64,000 nt of DNA from Lentinus brumalis (GCA_001792895.1 MARA01000002.1:2418001-2482000); one strand, 5' to 3'; positions 12,782-24,407 are shown, numbered from the stretch's first letter. Translations and numbers: made by a program. The notes: generated by a model not told the origin, from the letters alone.

Positions 12782-14830
12782 TCACGAAATGAAGGACTTC
12801 CCAAAGGCATGGACGACATTCCCCGCCATGGCACGCGCCCGAGCGCTCGGTCCTGCCTGCTGACTCGGGCCAGCGGGGAGAGCGCCAGGCATCCGTCCGA
12901 CAGGACCGGGAGCAGCATCCCAGACGCGAGGTTGTCCCACGGAACGCTGGTCGATCTGCACGCGAGGGGCGCCGCTCGAGTGCGGAGTGGCAGATACAGA
13001 TCCTACCGGAGTCGACTGGGGCGGCACGAGCGTGTCTTTGTTCTTGTCCAGCTGCTCGCGCAGCTTCTTGACTTGACCGTTGAGCACGTCACGGAACTCA
13101 GGCTTCTTGTCATCCTCGTACCCCGCCAAGAGCACGAGCGACGAGACGCTGCGAGCGGTCCGGGCCCTGTTAGCATGCCTGTCCACGCACACGGTTGACG
13201 CAAATCCACGCACAAGGCTTCCTTTAGGTACGCAAAACTGAACCCGTCTGTCCCGCTGGCAACTTCTTTGACGAGATCGTCTGGGAAGGAGATACTGTCG
13301 TTGGACTTCAGCTTGTTTTGCCAGTACTGGATGTACAACGTCCGCTCCTCCTCGTCTGGATCATCGAAGAGGCTACATCGTCCAACGAATGATGTGAGTA
13401 GTCTGGATATACGAGGCCTGAGGCTCCGAGTAACGCACTATTTGCGATCGAAACGGCTGGGACGGTTGTTCAGCGCAGGGTCCAGCTGATCGAAATGGTT
13501 CGTCGAGCCGATGAGTAGCAACCCGTCGTTCCCTTCAAAACCATCGAGCTGGTTGAGGAAGAAGGAGCGGTTGGAATTGTTGATCAGAGAGTCCAGGTCT
13601 TCGAGGATGAGCACACATGGAGCCATCTCCCGAGCCTTGTCGAACACCTGCTGCATGGCGTATTCTTCGCCGGCCCAGGACTTAAATGACTTGACGTAGA
13701 GAGGCGAATATCCCCGGGCGTCGCAATCCTTCATGACAGCCTTCATGCTGATGGTCTTGCCATTTCCTACGAGAGACAGTCAGCGGCAAGCACGGACTTT
13801 CGAGGCGTAGACATACCGGGAGGGCCATACATGATGAGACCACGCTAAGATGAACAAAGTCAGCACTACGCTAGACGGAACGACCTCCTTGCTTACCTTC
13901 CAGGGGATGGCAAGCGACTTGTACAGCTTCTCAGAGTCGAAGAAGCCGAAGACGTCCTTCTTCAAGGCGCCCTTAAACTCCTCCTTGAGAATCACATCGG
14001 CCCAGTTCGCCTTCTGGACCTCACTCCATAACCCGTGGTCCTTCTGCCAGTAGCCAGAGTTGTAGACGAGGATCTCGTCGTGTAGCTGGGCATTCCAGCC
14101 ACCGGCAGCGACCAACAGGCCTCTCGCGGGATCCTCCGGTCCGTCGTGGATGATATAATGCTGAATCTGCTGACCGAAGCCGAACGGATACTGGTAGAAG
14201 TGTTCAGCTGCAGATGCGTCATGAGGACCTCAGAGTTCTACCTTCACAACGTAGAGCAGGAAGTCGTATTTCTGGACCGCCATTGAGTACAGATAGGGCG
14301 AGGAGAAGGATCGGATACGTACATCCCACGCTACTCGGAAGGAGCCGAAGGAGATCGAGTCGACGAGTACGCCAGGTACCTGCGACAGACGTCTGGCAAG
14401 GGGTATGAAGTACACGGAGGAGATGAGGTCGGGAGGGGAGAGAGGCTGTATGATTGCCCCGGGGAATCCAAAGATGTTGACTGTCGAGTCGTAGGCGAGC
14501 ACGATGGAGTGGTCCGGATAGAGCTTGCGAAGCTGCCTCGCTCTGTATGTTACTGCGTGAGGATTGACCTCATTGACACTGCGCCCAAGCATACGAACCC
14601 GAATACAGCAGGGTCGCTGAACTTGTGGGACGCTACGTCGTGTATGGCCCGTTATGGATGTCTACCCAGACTGTTATGCGTATATGCGACCCACCCTGGT
14701 CGACCCATGGATCGTATGCCGGATCTCCTCCCGCAGCACCCTGTTGAGCAACATCCTCCTCGAATGTGACCTTGATGAATGCTTCTTCGAGATCCTTGGG
14801 GCTCAGCGGAGGACGGGCATTGTTGGCCAT
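12782..14830 (-). CDS. AAA ATPase, BCS1-like C-terminal module
   Basis: P-loop ATPase of the AAA class. The ATG at 14830 starts [20 protein letters not shown]; a TTG codon 36 bp upstream is not a likely start. The first half (to about 13900) has no domain I recognise and no clear mitochondrial presequence or membrane anchor. It contains YSGYWQ-like aromatic stretches and the exon [20 protein letters not shown]. The ATPase core then has Walker A split by an intron (LIMYGPPG | NGKTISMK at about 13825-13765), Walker [13 protein letters not shown] (about 13600), and sensor/arginine-finger region [20 protein letters not shown]. The C-terminal tail (12800-13200) is Pro/Ser/Gln-rich and low in complexity. 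The core resembles fungal BCS1-type proteins, but without the BCS1 N-terminal domain; the substrate is unknown. Confidence 0.82.
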
Positions 14831-15073
14831 GATTCCAAGCGTGAGCAGATAGGTCGCCGGGGGCAAGTGGGGGTTCAGGAAGAGGTTTGTGTGTCGAGTA
14901 CGCGTCTTATAGCCTGGCTGCGCCGGGTCGGCGTCCCAGGGCGTCCCCGATGGTTAGCACGACCACGCAGGCGCCCACGACGACGCTGGGAGGGGCACGT
15001 GCAACTCCTCGGACATGGCCGAGGGGACAGTGGCAAGGCGGATTACGGACAAACTTCCTCTTCACCACCGACC
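14831..15073. promoter_or_regulatory. Divergent promoter between AAA ATPase and TOM20
   Basis: Only 243 bp separate the two start codons, so both genes must share regulatory DNA. It contains a CACGTG palindrome (about 14996-15001), an E-box/centromere-factor type site; whether it is bound is unknown. Confidence 0.45.
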
Positions 15074-15856
15074 ATGTCCTCCTCCCGGACAACCTCAGTG
15101 CTCACTGTCGCGGCCGTCACGGTCCTTGGCGGCCTCGTCGCCTACGCGGTATATTTCGACTACAAGCGGCGAAATGACAGCGACTTCCGCAAGAAACTGC
15201 GTACGTGGTCGATGACGCCTCTATGTGCCAGCTCTTGTGAACTTACGCGCCTCGTGTAACAGGGAAGGACAAGAAGAAAGTAACCAAGCAGACGGAGCAG
15301 GCTAAAGCTGTTTCGGATGCGGCTGTTACAATAAATGCGGCAGAGATCAAGTCCGCTCTGCTTAAGATCCGGGAGGAGGAGGTGCCACCGACACCGGACG
15401 AGAAGGAGGGATACTTCATGATGCAAGTTCAGGTCGGTGACCAGCTGGTGCAGAAGGGTGCGTAATGTCTCCTGTTCTCGTGCTGTTCCTTGTTCATGCG
15501 TGTGCTGTCAGGCCCCGCGTTCTTCCTCCCCGCCGCCATGGCCTTCTTCCGCGCACTGAGGGTATACCCATCGCCTGTGGAGTTCATTATGATGCTTCAG
15601 CAGACGTTGCCGGAACCTGTCTTCAAGGTATGTGTGCATCATATCGGGTCCCTCGACTCTCTTTTGCTGACCCGTGGAGCAGATTTTCATGGAATTGGTT
15701 AACGCCGATGTGAGTGTTCCTCCGGGCTCGGAGAAGCGGCGCGAGGAGCCTGCAGAAGAGGTGGAGACAAGCCCGACGCGCTCGGGGCCCCCGTCTGAGA
15801 CGTCCTCGCAAGAGTGGGACCAGCTCACGGATCCGGGTAGCCAGGCGGCGCCATGA
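15074..15856 (+). CDS. TOM20: Mitochondrial import receptor Tom20, short isoform
   Basis: Outer-membrane presequence receptor of the TOM complex. The ATG at 15074 gives MSSSRTTSVLTVAAVTVL and a single N-terminal membrane segment, then basic FDYKRRNDSDFRKKL, the usual Tom20 layout. Exons are 15074-15200, 15263-15457, 15512-15627 and 15683-15856. The receptor domain includes PDEKEGYFMMQVQVGDQL, FLPAAMAFFRALRVYPSP and LPEPVFKIFMELVNAD. In this isoform the last exon reads on through a Ser/Pro/Glu-rich, acidic tail of 48 residues to the TGA at 15854, giving about 200 residues. A consensus donor GTGAGT at 15710, immediately after NAD, allows a second outcome: see the fusion entry. The family assignment is firm; which isoform dominates is not visible. 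Confidence 0.92.
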
Positions 15857-17433
15857 GTTTGGGCTACCTAGCACGAATCTCGATAACGACGCTGCATGCT
15901 ACTTCGCCGTCTCCCCTTCGTTTGTGCTTTGCCATCGACCATATCTAATATACGCTTGTTTCTCCCCTCTCTCTTCACCATGTTCAGGTGGCGTCTCGTG
16001 TTGAAGGTGAGCAGCGAATGTTCGAAGTGATGTGGGCTGGCTTGACTGAGTACATCTCGACTGCTGTGGCATTAGGTTACTACGATCATTTCCCCCCGAA
16101 GAGAATGAATGTCTCCGTACAGCACACTGGCGGTCAAGGCAATCAGGCTACCAAGAAGATCCTCGTTGCCGAGAAAGACTTCGCCGCGGGCGACGTGATC
16201 TTCACGGTACGCTAGCCATATACGCTCCGCATAGTGCCTTATTGAGAACACGTCTTACAGGAATTGCCTGTCGTCTCGGCTTTGGACTCTGATCTCGAAG
16301 GCAAAGTTACACACTGTTCGTTCTGCTTCAGGCAGCTCGAGGAAGGCTCTGCCATCGCCCCTGAAAACGACAAGCTCGACTCCGTTTTCTGCTCGCAGGA
16401 ATGTAAGGACAAAGCGTATTATTCGTGGCAGAACATGTACTTTGGCCTCGAGCCGGTGCTACCTCCCGACTTGGACATGGGCATGGCCGCGATGACGACG
16501 GACAAGCGGGCCGCGGCGCAGAACGCGTACCTCGAGTGGCGTAAGGCCAAGGCGAAGCAGGCGAATATCCTCGGGGCGCGCTTCGTCAGCAAGCAGGTCG
16601 CGCTGGAGACACAGAAGATGAGCAAGGACAAGGAAGGCCCCCTCGCCAAGGAGATTGAGCAGATGGCAGACGGGAAGGATTTGTACGGCATCCCGGACCA
16701 CATTGAGAGGTTGCGCTTCGTCGAGGGGCACGTCACGGACGAGGAGGTCAACCTCTTGCGCGGTGTGCTCGGCTCCGCGCTGCCTGGTCTCGAGCAGTCA
16801 ATCATGGAGGACAGACACGCGGTTCTTGTTGGCAAGATGTCGTACAATGCCATCGGAGTATGCCCCCACGGTGGCCGGGATGACAGGGTAGGTTCCCCTT
16901 CTGTTGTTAAGTCGACGTCGCTCATATCTACTGTTTAGCCTGCTCCTACTGAGCGTCCAGAGGACCAGGAGAGGACGCGGACTCCTCACGGCACCTCTCG
17001 CCAGATCGGAAGTGGTATCTACTTCGTATCCGCATACGTGAGTATCCCCGACATTTACTGGGACGGGATTCAGCTTAATACTCCTCGGATACTCTAGGCT
17101 GCACACTCTTGCGACCCGTCTGCTCGGCCGTTCTTCGAGTCCACTAACGAGCTCCAGCTCATCGCGAACCGCGACATCAAGAAGGGCGATGAGATCACGA
17201 TCGCGTGGGTCGACGTCACCCAGCACGATGGCGAGTCGGCCGAGGAGGCCCGCCGCCGCCGTCGCGTCGAGCTTGCGCGCGGCTGGAAATTCAAGTGCGA
17301 GTGCGAGCGCTGCGTTGGGGAGGTCATACAGGACATCGAGAAGGAGGATGCGGAGCTCGGTGTACACGAGGACGAGTCGAAGGTGGAGAGCGTCATGCGC
17401 CACGAGCGTATTCCCGACAGAGGCCCCGACTAA
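15074..17433 (+). CDS. Tom20-SET fusion isoform (predicted alternative splice product)
   Basis: Same start and first exons as TOM20, but the last Tom20 exon is spliced at 15710 (GTGAGT) to 15988. The acceptor follows CTAAT, a long pyrimidine tract and TTCAG. A 19-nt microexon 15988-16006 (GTGGCGTCTCGTGTTGAAG) joins to 16076, restoring ADVASRVEGYYDHFPPKRMN in frame. Further exons: 16076-16206, 16261-16887, 16939-17037, 17098-17433, stop TAA. The added part has an N-terminal SET segment (KKILVAEKDFAAGDVIF), a Cys-pair insert (HCSFC ... VFCSQEC, MYND-like but short), a helical middle, and the C-terminal SET/post-SET part (AAHSCDPSARPFF, GDEITIAWVDV, FKCECERC). It resembles SMYD/Set5 lysine methyltransferases. 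Only 131 bp separate the Tom20 stop from this acceptor, so a separate promoter is unlikely. A stand-alone SET protein could start at the in-frame ATG at 16105. Confidence 0.72.
15710..15987 (+). promoter_or_regulatory. Alternative intron / tail-coding segment between Tom20 and SET modules
   Basis: A 278-bp segment with strong GTGAGT donor, CTAAT branch-like site and pyrimidine-rich TTCAG acceptor. If retained it encodes the Tom20 tail and stop; if removed it joins Tom20 to the SET part. It is over four times longer than neighbouring introns and could also hold a poly(A) site ending the short isoform. Confidence 0.65.
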
Positions 17434-18032
17434 CCATCGGTTCGCTCTTCTCCACCAAAATGAGCGGGGCATAGAGGTTTGATGCTTTGCTGCACTCGGA
17501 CTTCCTGGCCCAGATACATACAAAAGTTGCATTAGATAGTGATGGCAAGTACAGGCCTACTAATATCGTGAATCACACACTCTCAGCACTCAGTACTCAG
17601 TGGTGGGCCAGAACCCATTTGTCCAGTGTCGTGAACCAAAAACTGAATCATATTGTCATCACGGGCTACGTCGAGATGTGGCGACTCGTCCCGTATGGGG
17701 GGTTAGAACTGTGTTTGCGCGTCATCATCGTAAGCAGTAAGTATACAACTATGTACAGAGCAGGTAAGACAGCGGGAATACAGAGCGTTGACGTCGTTGG
17801 AGAGACATTTGAGGACATTAAGCAGGACAACGGGGATGTGGCAGAGCTGCAGGGCGACGAGGAGGAACTACTGGTGCAATAGTACAAACAACTGTTGATG
17901 CAGTGGGCGGATGGATAGAGGCGATTACAGCAATATTAGAGTAGAATATCGGGTAGTCGTTGGTCCGTCTTCGTTCACGTGAACCTCGTGTCATGCTAGA
18001 CTTCGCCACATGCCTTTCAAGCACCCTCACTG
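17434..18032. other. Convergent 3' region, SET stop to uncharacterised gene stop
   Basis: 599 bp between two converging genes, presumably both 3' UTRs. An open frame at 17487-17882 (+) lacks any recognisable domain. Confidence 0.5.
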
Positions 18033-20942
18033 TCAACATATGATGCGCATGCGCGATAACGGGGAGCGGAACGCACCAGCTGCTGGAATCTCGTTACGCG
18101 CCTTCAGGATATTAAGAGCGCGTTGTCGTGCCTTGCCCCCCGTTTCTGGATCACTTGGTACGTCGTCGTCATCGTCATCGTCTTCATCTGCGGTGAAATC
18201 AAATGCGCCCGGGTCGACTGGGCGCAACATGTCACGCTCTGCATACGAAGCACGGCGCAAGGATGCGGAGGTGGTGCTGTTGCGAAGAGCTGGAACGAGC
18301 ATGCCCGGGCGATCTGAGAGCGATGTCTTCGGCTGAAAGCCAAACGCCTGCCTATGCTGGCCGAGAGGGCCGATAGGTATAGGAACGGACTGAGCAATAG
18401 GATGACCGTTGGTGCTCGTCCACTTGTCGTCTGTTTTTGATGTGAGACACAAGCTTGCAAAAAGGGCGACAGAGAACTCACCCTCAGAACCGTCCTCGTC
18501 GGTTACATCACTGTCCGGTACGCCGTTGAAGTGATGGCTAGCATGAGGGTCGAAGTCATCCAGCACGTAGTTGCCTTCTTCCGAGATCGGCTCAGGCCCG
18601 ACCTGCCCGGCCCTGCGCTCGCGCCGGTTATAGAACACTTGCCAAGCCTTGCTGTTCTTCTTCCATGCACTGCGATGGCTGGGGGTACTTGCTGCGACAA
18701 GCTTCAGAAGCTCAGCTTCGCGGGGATCGGACGGTTCTTCTCCAGCGCCAGATTGCTCTGGCGCGATCTCGATGGGACTCTCAATCCCCCGTGCCCCTTG
18801 AGCCTCTACCGCAACCAATGCCTCCCGCAGGGCTCGACTGCGCTCAGCAGCCTCGTTGCTTGGCGGCGTCGGGTGACGCTGTGGCGGACGCATAGTAGAC
18901 GGCGCCGGCAACGATGCGGGACGCAACAACGCAAGCTGAGGAGGCAAAGCCGACCCGCTCGAAGAACGACTATGACTAGGCCTGGGGTGGCTGCGTACAC
19001 GCTCCTGAGTAGGACGCGGGGGCGCGGGCTTCGGGGGCTCTTGCTGAGCTTCAGCGCGCGCGCCCACAGAGTGCTCGGACTCGTTGTCCATGTCGAAGAT
19101 GACATCTGGCGGATGATCATGAGCTTCCCAACCAGTGTGGTCGCATGCGAACAACCGACCTTCGTTGGAATTAGGAGGTGTTGGCTCGTCGTCAATGACT
19201 GCCACTTCGGGCTCGACATCGAACGTCACCTTCCTCTTGCTCTTACCCTTGTGTTCCTCGGCACCGGTATCGTCCTTTGCCTTGTCCTTCGGTGAGGCGG
19301 CCGCCTCCGTCGCAGCGCTGTGCTTGATCGCGCTCCTGTGCACGCGGGGCGAGTGTCCGCGTGCAGCGGCAGTCACGCTGCTCTCCGTAGCGGTAGCAGC
19401 AGGATCTGACTCGACTTCAGCTTCGGCCTGCAGTCGCTGCTGTTCCATCTGCGCTTCCAAATCCATGACGTAACGGAAGCTGGTGGCCATATCCTTCGCC
19501 TCGTCCATTTCTCGTCGGTGCGCTTCGCGAATGCTGGTCTCCACGTCGGTCGCCAGAGCGGCGGTACGTGAGGACGCGGTGGAAGTGGAACGGAGAGAAT
19601 GAACACGAGCGGTGCTAGACCTGCCGGGAGACGCCCTGCCGCGCTCAGATGGTGGGGAGGGTGGCGACTGACGCGAGGGTGAATTGTTTCCGTTCCCGTT
19701 AGTCTGAGATGCGGGGCCAGGGTAATGCATACCAGTCGTTCTGAGCGACGCAGACAGTGCAGACGGCATCGGTCCTCGGGAGGGCGAAGTCCTTGTGGAG
19801 GGAGTAGGTGTTGGGACAAAGGAGCTTATACGGACAGAGGCGGACGTTCCTTGGTTTGGACTGCTCAGGCTTCGGGCATGTCCAGAGACACTAGTAGAAC
19901 GGCGCCTGTTTGGCGGAACGGCTTTACCAGAAGGCCTTTCATGAAGGCGAAGACTGTCCCGGAAGCGAGTCCAAACCATGTTGACTTCCTGCTTCAGAGT
20001 AGCCTCGGCCTTGCGAATCTCCGCAACCTTCTGCTCCGTGACCTGTGCAATGTATTCTTCGGCCTGATCTCTGAGCTTCTGAGATTGTTCGGTGGCGACA
20101 GCAGCGAAGTGCGAGAAGACGGTGTGCGATGGGGTAAACGGAGGCGGGAGGAAGAGCGGTGGCAATTCGGGAAGATGCTTCCTCTCTTGTTCAGACGGTC
20201 CCCGGGCGTTGATGGGATGGGGGTGCTCGTCCTCCGAGGGTTCTGTGGCAGACGGTGGCGTGCCACCAGGCAGGACAATATGGAAAAGCTGGGAGTACAT
20301 GTCGGACGACTCTGCTTGAGCGATCTCCTTGTTCGTCTGCGGAGTGACGAGGGTTAGCGGTGTTCCATCTTTAACACGGCGTCAATGTCGCTGGCACACG
20401 TAACTCCGCACGAGACATCCTCCGTGTCCAGCGGAGGACGATGCAGACCACATCATCCGTCGTGCGAGGAAGGAGGCAAACGAGTGACTCACCAGACATC
20501 CCGGGTAGACCTCAATCCAACCGGTAGAGCTCTTGCATAATTCTTTCTCGACCCAATCGTCCGTAGGCAGCACCGGACCCTCCTCGGCACTTAGGTCCGG
20601 GGTGATTCGTTGGAGGACGCGGTATGTGGGAAGGCCACAGACAAGACAGGTGATGGTGGTATAACGTGTCAGTTCCGCCGTAGGAGAGCTAGAGTCTGGA
20701 ACCGCTTTGCTGCGGCTCCTAAGGGTGACCTCGGTGTGCGCCTGACATTCCATGTAAATCAAAACTCATCCGAGGGCTGCGCGTACCAAACCACTCACAA
20801 CACGTATACCCTCCTCGCCCACGTAGACAGCCTTGAAGCCAGCCTCGACCGGTGGCGGGGTATCGTGGGTCGGCTGGGCATGTATACGGATGTTCAGACA
20901 CTTGCACGCAAGATGTGTGGGGTCATGGCCGTTCGCGGCCAT
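18033..20942 (-). CDS. Uncharacterised protein: N-terminal Cys-pair domain, coiled coil, long disordered tail
   Basis: I do not recognise the family. The ATG at 20942 gives MAANGHDPTHLACKCLNIRI; a spliced exon then brings TTITCLVCGLPTYRVLQRI, so two CxC/CxxC pairs could bind one metal. A third exon ends WIEVYPGCL. The main exon (about 20340-18480) begins NKEIAQAESSDMYSQLFHIV, then a predicted helix AEEYIAQVTEQKVAEIRKAE, then about 500 residues rich in Ser, Pro, Thr and Arg with charged stretches, typical of disorder. The end is acidic (FDFTADEDDDDDDD) followed by ARQRALNILKARNEIPAAG. An in-frame 51-bp intron lies near 18432-18482. Residue bias suggests a regulatory or scaffold protein, nuclear or cytoplasmic; no signal peptide or membrane segment is seen. 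Confidence 0.75.
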
Positions 20943-21538
20943 AGCAAGCCAGCTGCTGGTCGAGGAGCAGAGTCAAGTGGATGGACCACAAGGACGGCGG
21001 GGAGTTGAGGGCAGGGAGAGAGAAGCCAGCGGCCGGAGACAGTTGACGCACGGAGTCTGGACGGGCAGAGACAGAAGAGAGCAGTGGCGGCGTCTGCAGT
21101 CACCGAGAGTCAGTGAACATCGGAGCGCCATTTTTTTCCACGCCGCGGATGCGGACCGAAGCTCCGCGTGGTTGGTCGCGCGCGAGGCTGATGCATCGCT
21201 GTAGCACCATCGCCAGCGGCCGCACAGTCAGCTGAGCACACAGATCTTGCCGTGCGGTTCGCTGTGGTTGCTTTGTCTCTGCACGGCCCTCCGCATGTGC
21301 TTTCGACTCCTGTGCGACACTTCGAGTCTTCTCGGGCAATGCAGCCGAACGTAAGTCCGTTTAAATCATCCGATCTATCATCACTCTCCGTAGAGCAAAC
21401 CCCTGCATGCCATATCCGCCCTCAGAACTCTCAAAACGCCGCCTGATCGTGGGTGCTCCGGCCGAGATAGCATAGGATAGCATCCACGCAGCACCCTCGA
21501 CCCCACACTTCCCCGGGCAACATTCCTCAACCGAGTCG
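20943..21538. other. Intergenic, uncharacterised gene start to CLPTM1 stop
   Basis: 596 bp with the 5' region of the uncharacterised gene and the CLPTM1 3' flank. Small open frames on both strands have no domain. Confidence 0.5.
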
Positions 21539-24407
21539 TCACCGGTTCTTCTTCGACTCTGCCTTCTTGGATTTCTCCTTGCCTTCGATGGCATGAGCGT
21601 CCTTGCCTTCGACGGCATCCACGTCAATTGCCACCTGACCGTACTCGTTCACGCGCTTGGGATCCACTCGGTAGATCCATCGCTGCAAGCATCATGAATG
21701 CATGATGAGCACGTTGACCGGCTACATGGCGCTCAGGAACGCACCTGGTAGAGGAAGACTAGGAACACGACATCGTCACGGAAACATGCCAGCCGGTGGA
21801 GAATCGGCATCTTGATACAGAAGCTATAAAGGAATGTCAGCGTTCGGACACCCGAACATTCCGAGAAGTACGTACGCAAATAGGTCATCGACAACCTAAA
21901 GAAAACGCTCCCATTTAGAACCGCGTCATGAGACGATGTCGAAGCACTCACGGTGGATAGAGTCTTGTAGACCATCGCCTTCATGGGCATATGAGCTACA
22001 CTCTTGAGCTTGTAGTTGATAATCAATTGTGGGATGAGTTGCGCCTAGGAGAGTGTTCAGTCAGCTGCACGCACAACCATGGCAAAGGAACTCACGAAGC
22101 CAAACATGTAGACGAATGACGTCAAGGTCGAGATTACAAACGAATACCATCCTCGGTGGGTCTCATAGATGAGGGAATACACCGTGTAGGCGGCCAAACA
22201 GGGAATGGTGAAGTAAGACACAATGCGGAATGCAAGCTTGTCGTATCTATTCTTATGTCAGGGTGTTGCAGAGATGGAGCACGCAAAGCCGAAGAAATCT
22301 CACTCTTGCGTCTTCTTCTCGTCTTCGCTTAGTACATGTTTGTCTGCAAAACTGCCAGTCAGATGGGCGGTTCGAGAGCCCATTCGCTAGCTTACTGACC
22401 TTTGATGTCAACCTTGTATGGCAACCAAGAGCCTGCTGGGGAAGGTACCAGACTGATGTCAACCGCCTTGGTGATCTGTGTGCTAGAGCTTAAGCAAATT
22501 GAAGCCGAACATCCACCTTAGCACTGACCTTCCAGGCCTCGATTACAACGCCGATACCAGAACCCATCAGAATCATCCAACTTGTCTGTTCGTTGTTGTC
22601 GATGAGGTAAAGTAGGATGATTAGCTGCACCACGACGTTCGCGACAATCTGAATTAGGACGATCATCAGGATGAGGGCAGAGACTGTAGAAGACAGCTTG
22701 AACGAACAGTTCTGCCAGTAATGATGTAAGTTACTATAACTCCTAGAATGAGAAACCTCGCACCTGACGGAGACTCCGACAAGCTCTTGTTTATGTCTCC
22801 AATGCGAGACGTCCGAGCTGAAGGCGAGGAACTCGAAGCTGTCCTCAGATTGTCAGGTGGATTCAGGAATAAGGCGGAATAGAAAAAAAAACTTACACGA
22901 CATGCAACATGCTAACCAGCGCCGTCAGCCCAAGGAAATACGGGTTCGTCTCTACAAGCATACGCTTGACTTCGTCGAGCTCTGACGCCGAAGTGGCGCC
23001 CTGCTGACTGGCAGCGTCCGCGAAACTCTGGGTGAGCGCCGCGAATATGGTGAACTTCCAGTACGACATCGGCTGGAACTCGATCTGCAGGGGTACGGTC
23101 GGCGTTGTCGAGTTGAGCTCGAAGTACTGCGAGCGTAGATGCCAGAATTCATTGGGAAATAAGATCGGCCAGTAGTACGGCCGTCCGCTTGCGTCGCGCT
23201 CAGGAGTCAGCTGAATGTCTATAGGATTATCGTGAGTACGTAGGGTATATCTGTAGGAAAGCTACGTACAACGCGCAGCCGCAGGTTGGACCGACTGGAG
23301 CTGAATGACTGGGTTGTCTGATATTAATGCAAGAGTGAGGTTCTGGAACGAGTCAGTTCTCGGACGGCCTGCAAGGGAAAGTTGAGATATACATTATGCC
23401 AGTGGGATACGATAACGTCTCCTTCCTGTGTTATCCTGTCAGTTACGTGGTATGTCCGGGACTAGACAACCAACCTCTTCGACCTCCTCCGTAATACCGT
23501 CCGTGGATCCGCCTAGGAGGTTCTTCTGCTTGCGCACCTTGGCCTTCGGCAGGTACTTCGTCAAGACTACATCACATCAATAATGAAGCTCCCTCGGTTG
23601 TCTCACGGCTCACTCACGGGTTCTGACATGGTGGACAGCCCGGGGGTCGAATTTTGAGTCCGAGGGATCCGGGCTAGCACCGTCGCGCACAAGGAAGACA
23701 TCAGCCCAAAGGGATCCATTGTTCAGGACACTCTACAATACAGCTTGCGTTCACAAGTGATCTCCATGATGTGAAACGTGTCACGCACCTCTGGTAAGTT
23801 CACGGTGAAGTCCGCTACCCGCCTCTCGTTCCAGTCGCCAAAGGTGATGTTCTGCCACACCAAGCTGGGCAGTTGGGCATCCTTATTCTTCCGGTACCCA
23901 GTCGTCCATTTTGAGGAGAAGATATCGCCCGTCGGAGAGGTCGAGAGATGTACGTGCATCGCCAGGGGAATCCCGAGCGGCCAGGCTCCGACCGCGTGTG
24001 TAGGGACCGCATTGGCAGTGGATGCCTGTCCGGGTACTTGTACCTCGGGGACAGACGAGACGGGTACGGCCTGCTGCTGCTCTGCTTGCTGTTGTTGCTT
24101 CCCGCTCCCGAGGAACTTGGTAGCTGAAGATATGCAGGATAGACACGACACGCGCGTCAGCACAGACGCACTCCGGACAGCGACAGCAAATCCTGCGTAC
24201 CGAGTTGAGCTACAGCCCAGAAAAGCAGGATTTGCTACACGGAGCACATGCCAGACACCAGTCCCGGTCATCATCACTGCGAGCCCGTTGGCACTGTTTG
24301 CTTACCTGGGCGATACCCCAGAATCTGCGGAATGGCGTTTCCTCCTCCGCCCTGGCACCACCGCCATTTGCTGGCGCCGCCTGCGTAGCCGCATTGTTTG
24401 TCGGCAT
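21539..24407 (-). CDS. CLPTM1-family multipass membrane protein
   Basis: Homologue of cleft lip and palate transmembrane protein 1. The human relative CLPTM1L has been reported as a lipid scramblase for glucosaminyl-PI in GPI-anchor synthesis, and CLPTM1 as an ER-resident trafficking factor; the role here is inferred. The ATG at 24407 starts MPTNNAATQAAPANGGGA; the first intron joins FWGIAQ to a short exon ILLFWAVAQL, the first membrane helix, then KFLGSGKQQQQ. The lumenal domain contains VWQNITFGDWNERRVADFTV, PYYWPILFPNEFW and WKFTIFAALTQSF. The transmembrane half has FEFLAFSSDVSHWRHK and further helices in many small exons. The C-terminus is DFVFLVFLYQRWIYRVDPKR-like, then a Lys/Glu-rich tail (KSKKAESKKNR) that could act as an ER retrieval signal. 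Stop TGA at 21539. Confidence 0.9.

Noticed and set aside
16018..16020. ATG as independent start of the SET gene
   Set aside because: It lies inside the 16007-16075 intron, whose removal restores a conserved-looking GYYDHFPPKR reading; an ATG at 16105 is a better stand-alone start.
17487..17882. 131-codon plus-strand frame after the SET stop
   Set aside because: Starts at a non-ATG codon, falls where both neighbours' 3' UTRs should be, and has no domain.
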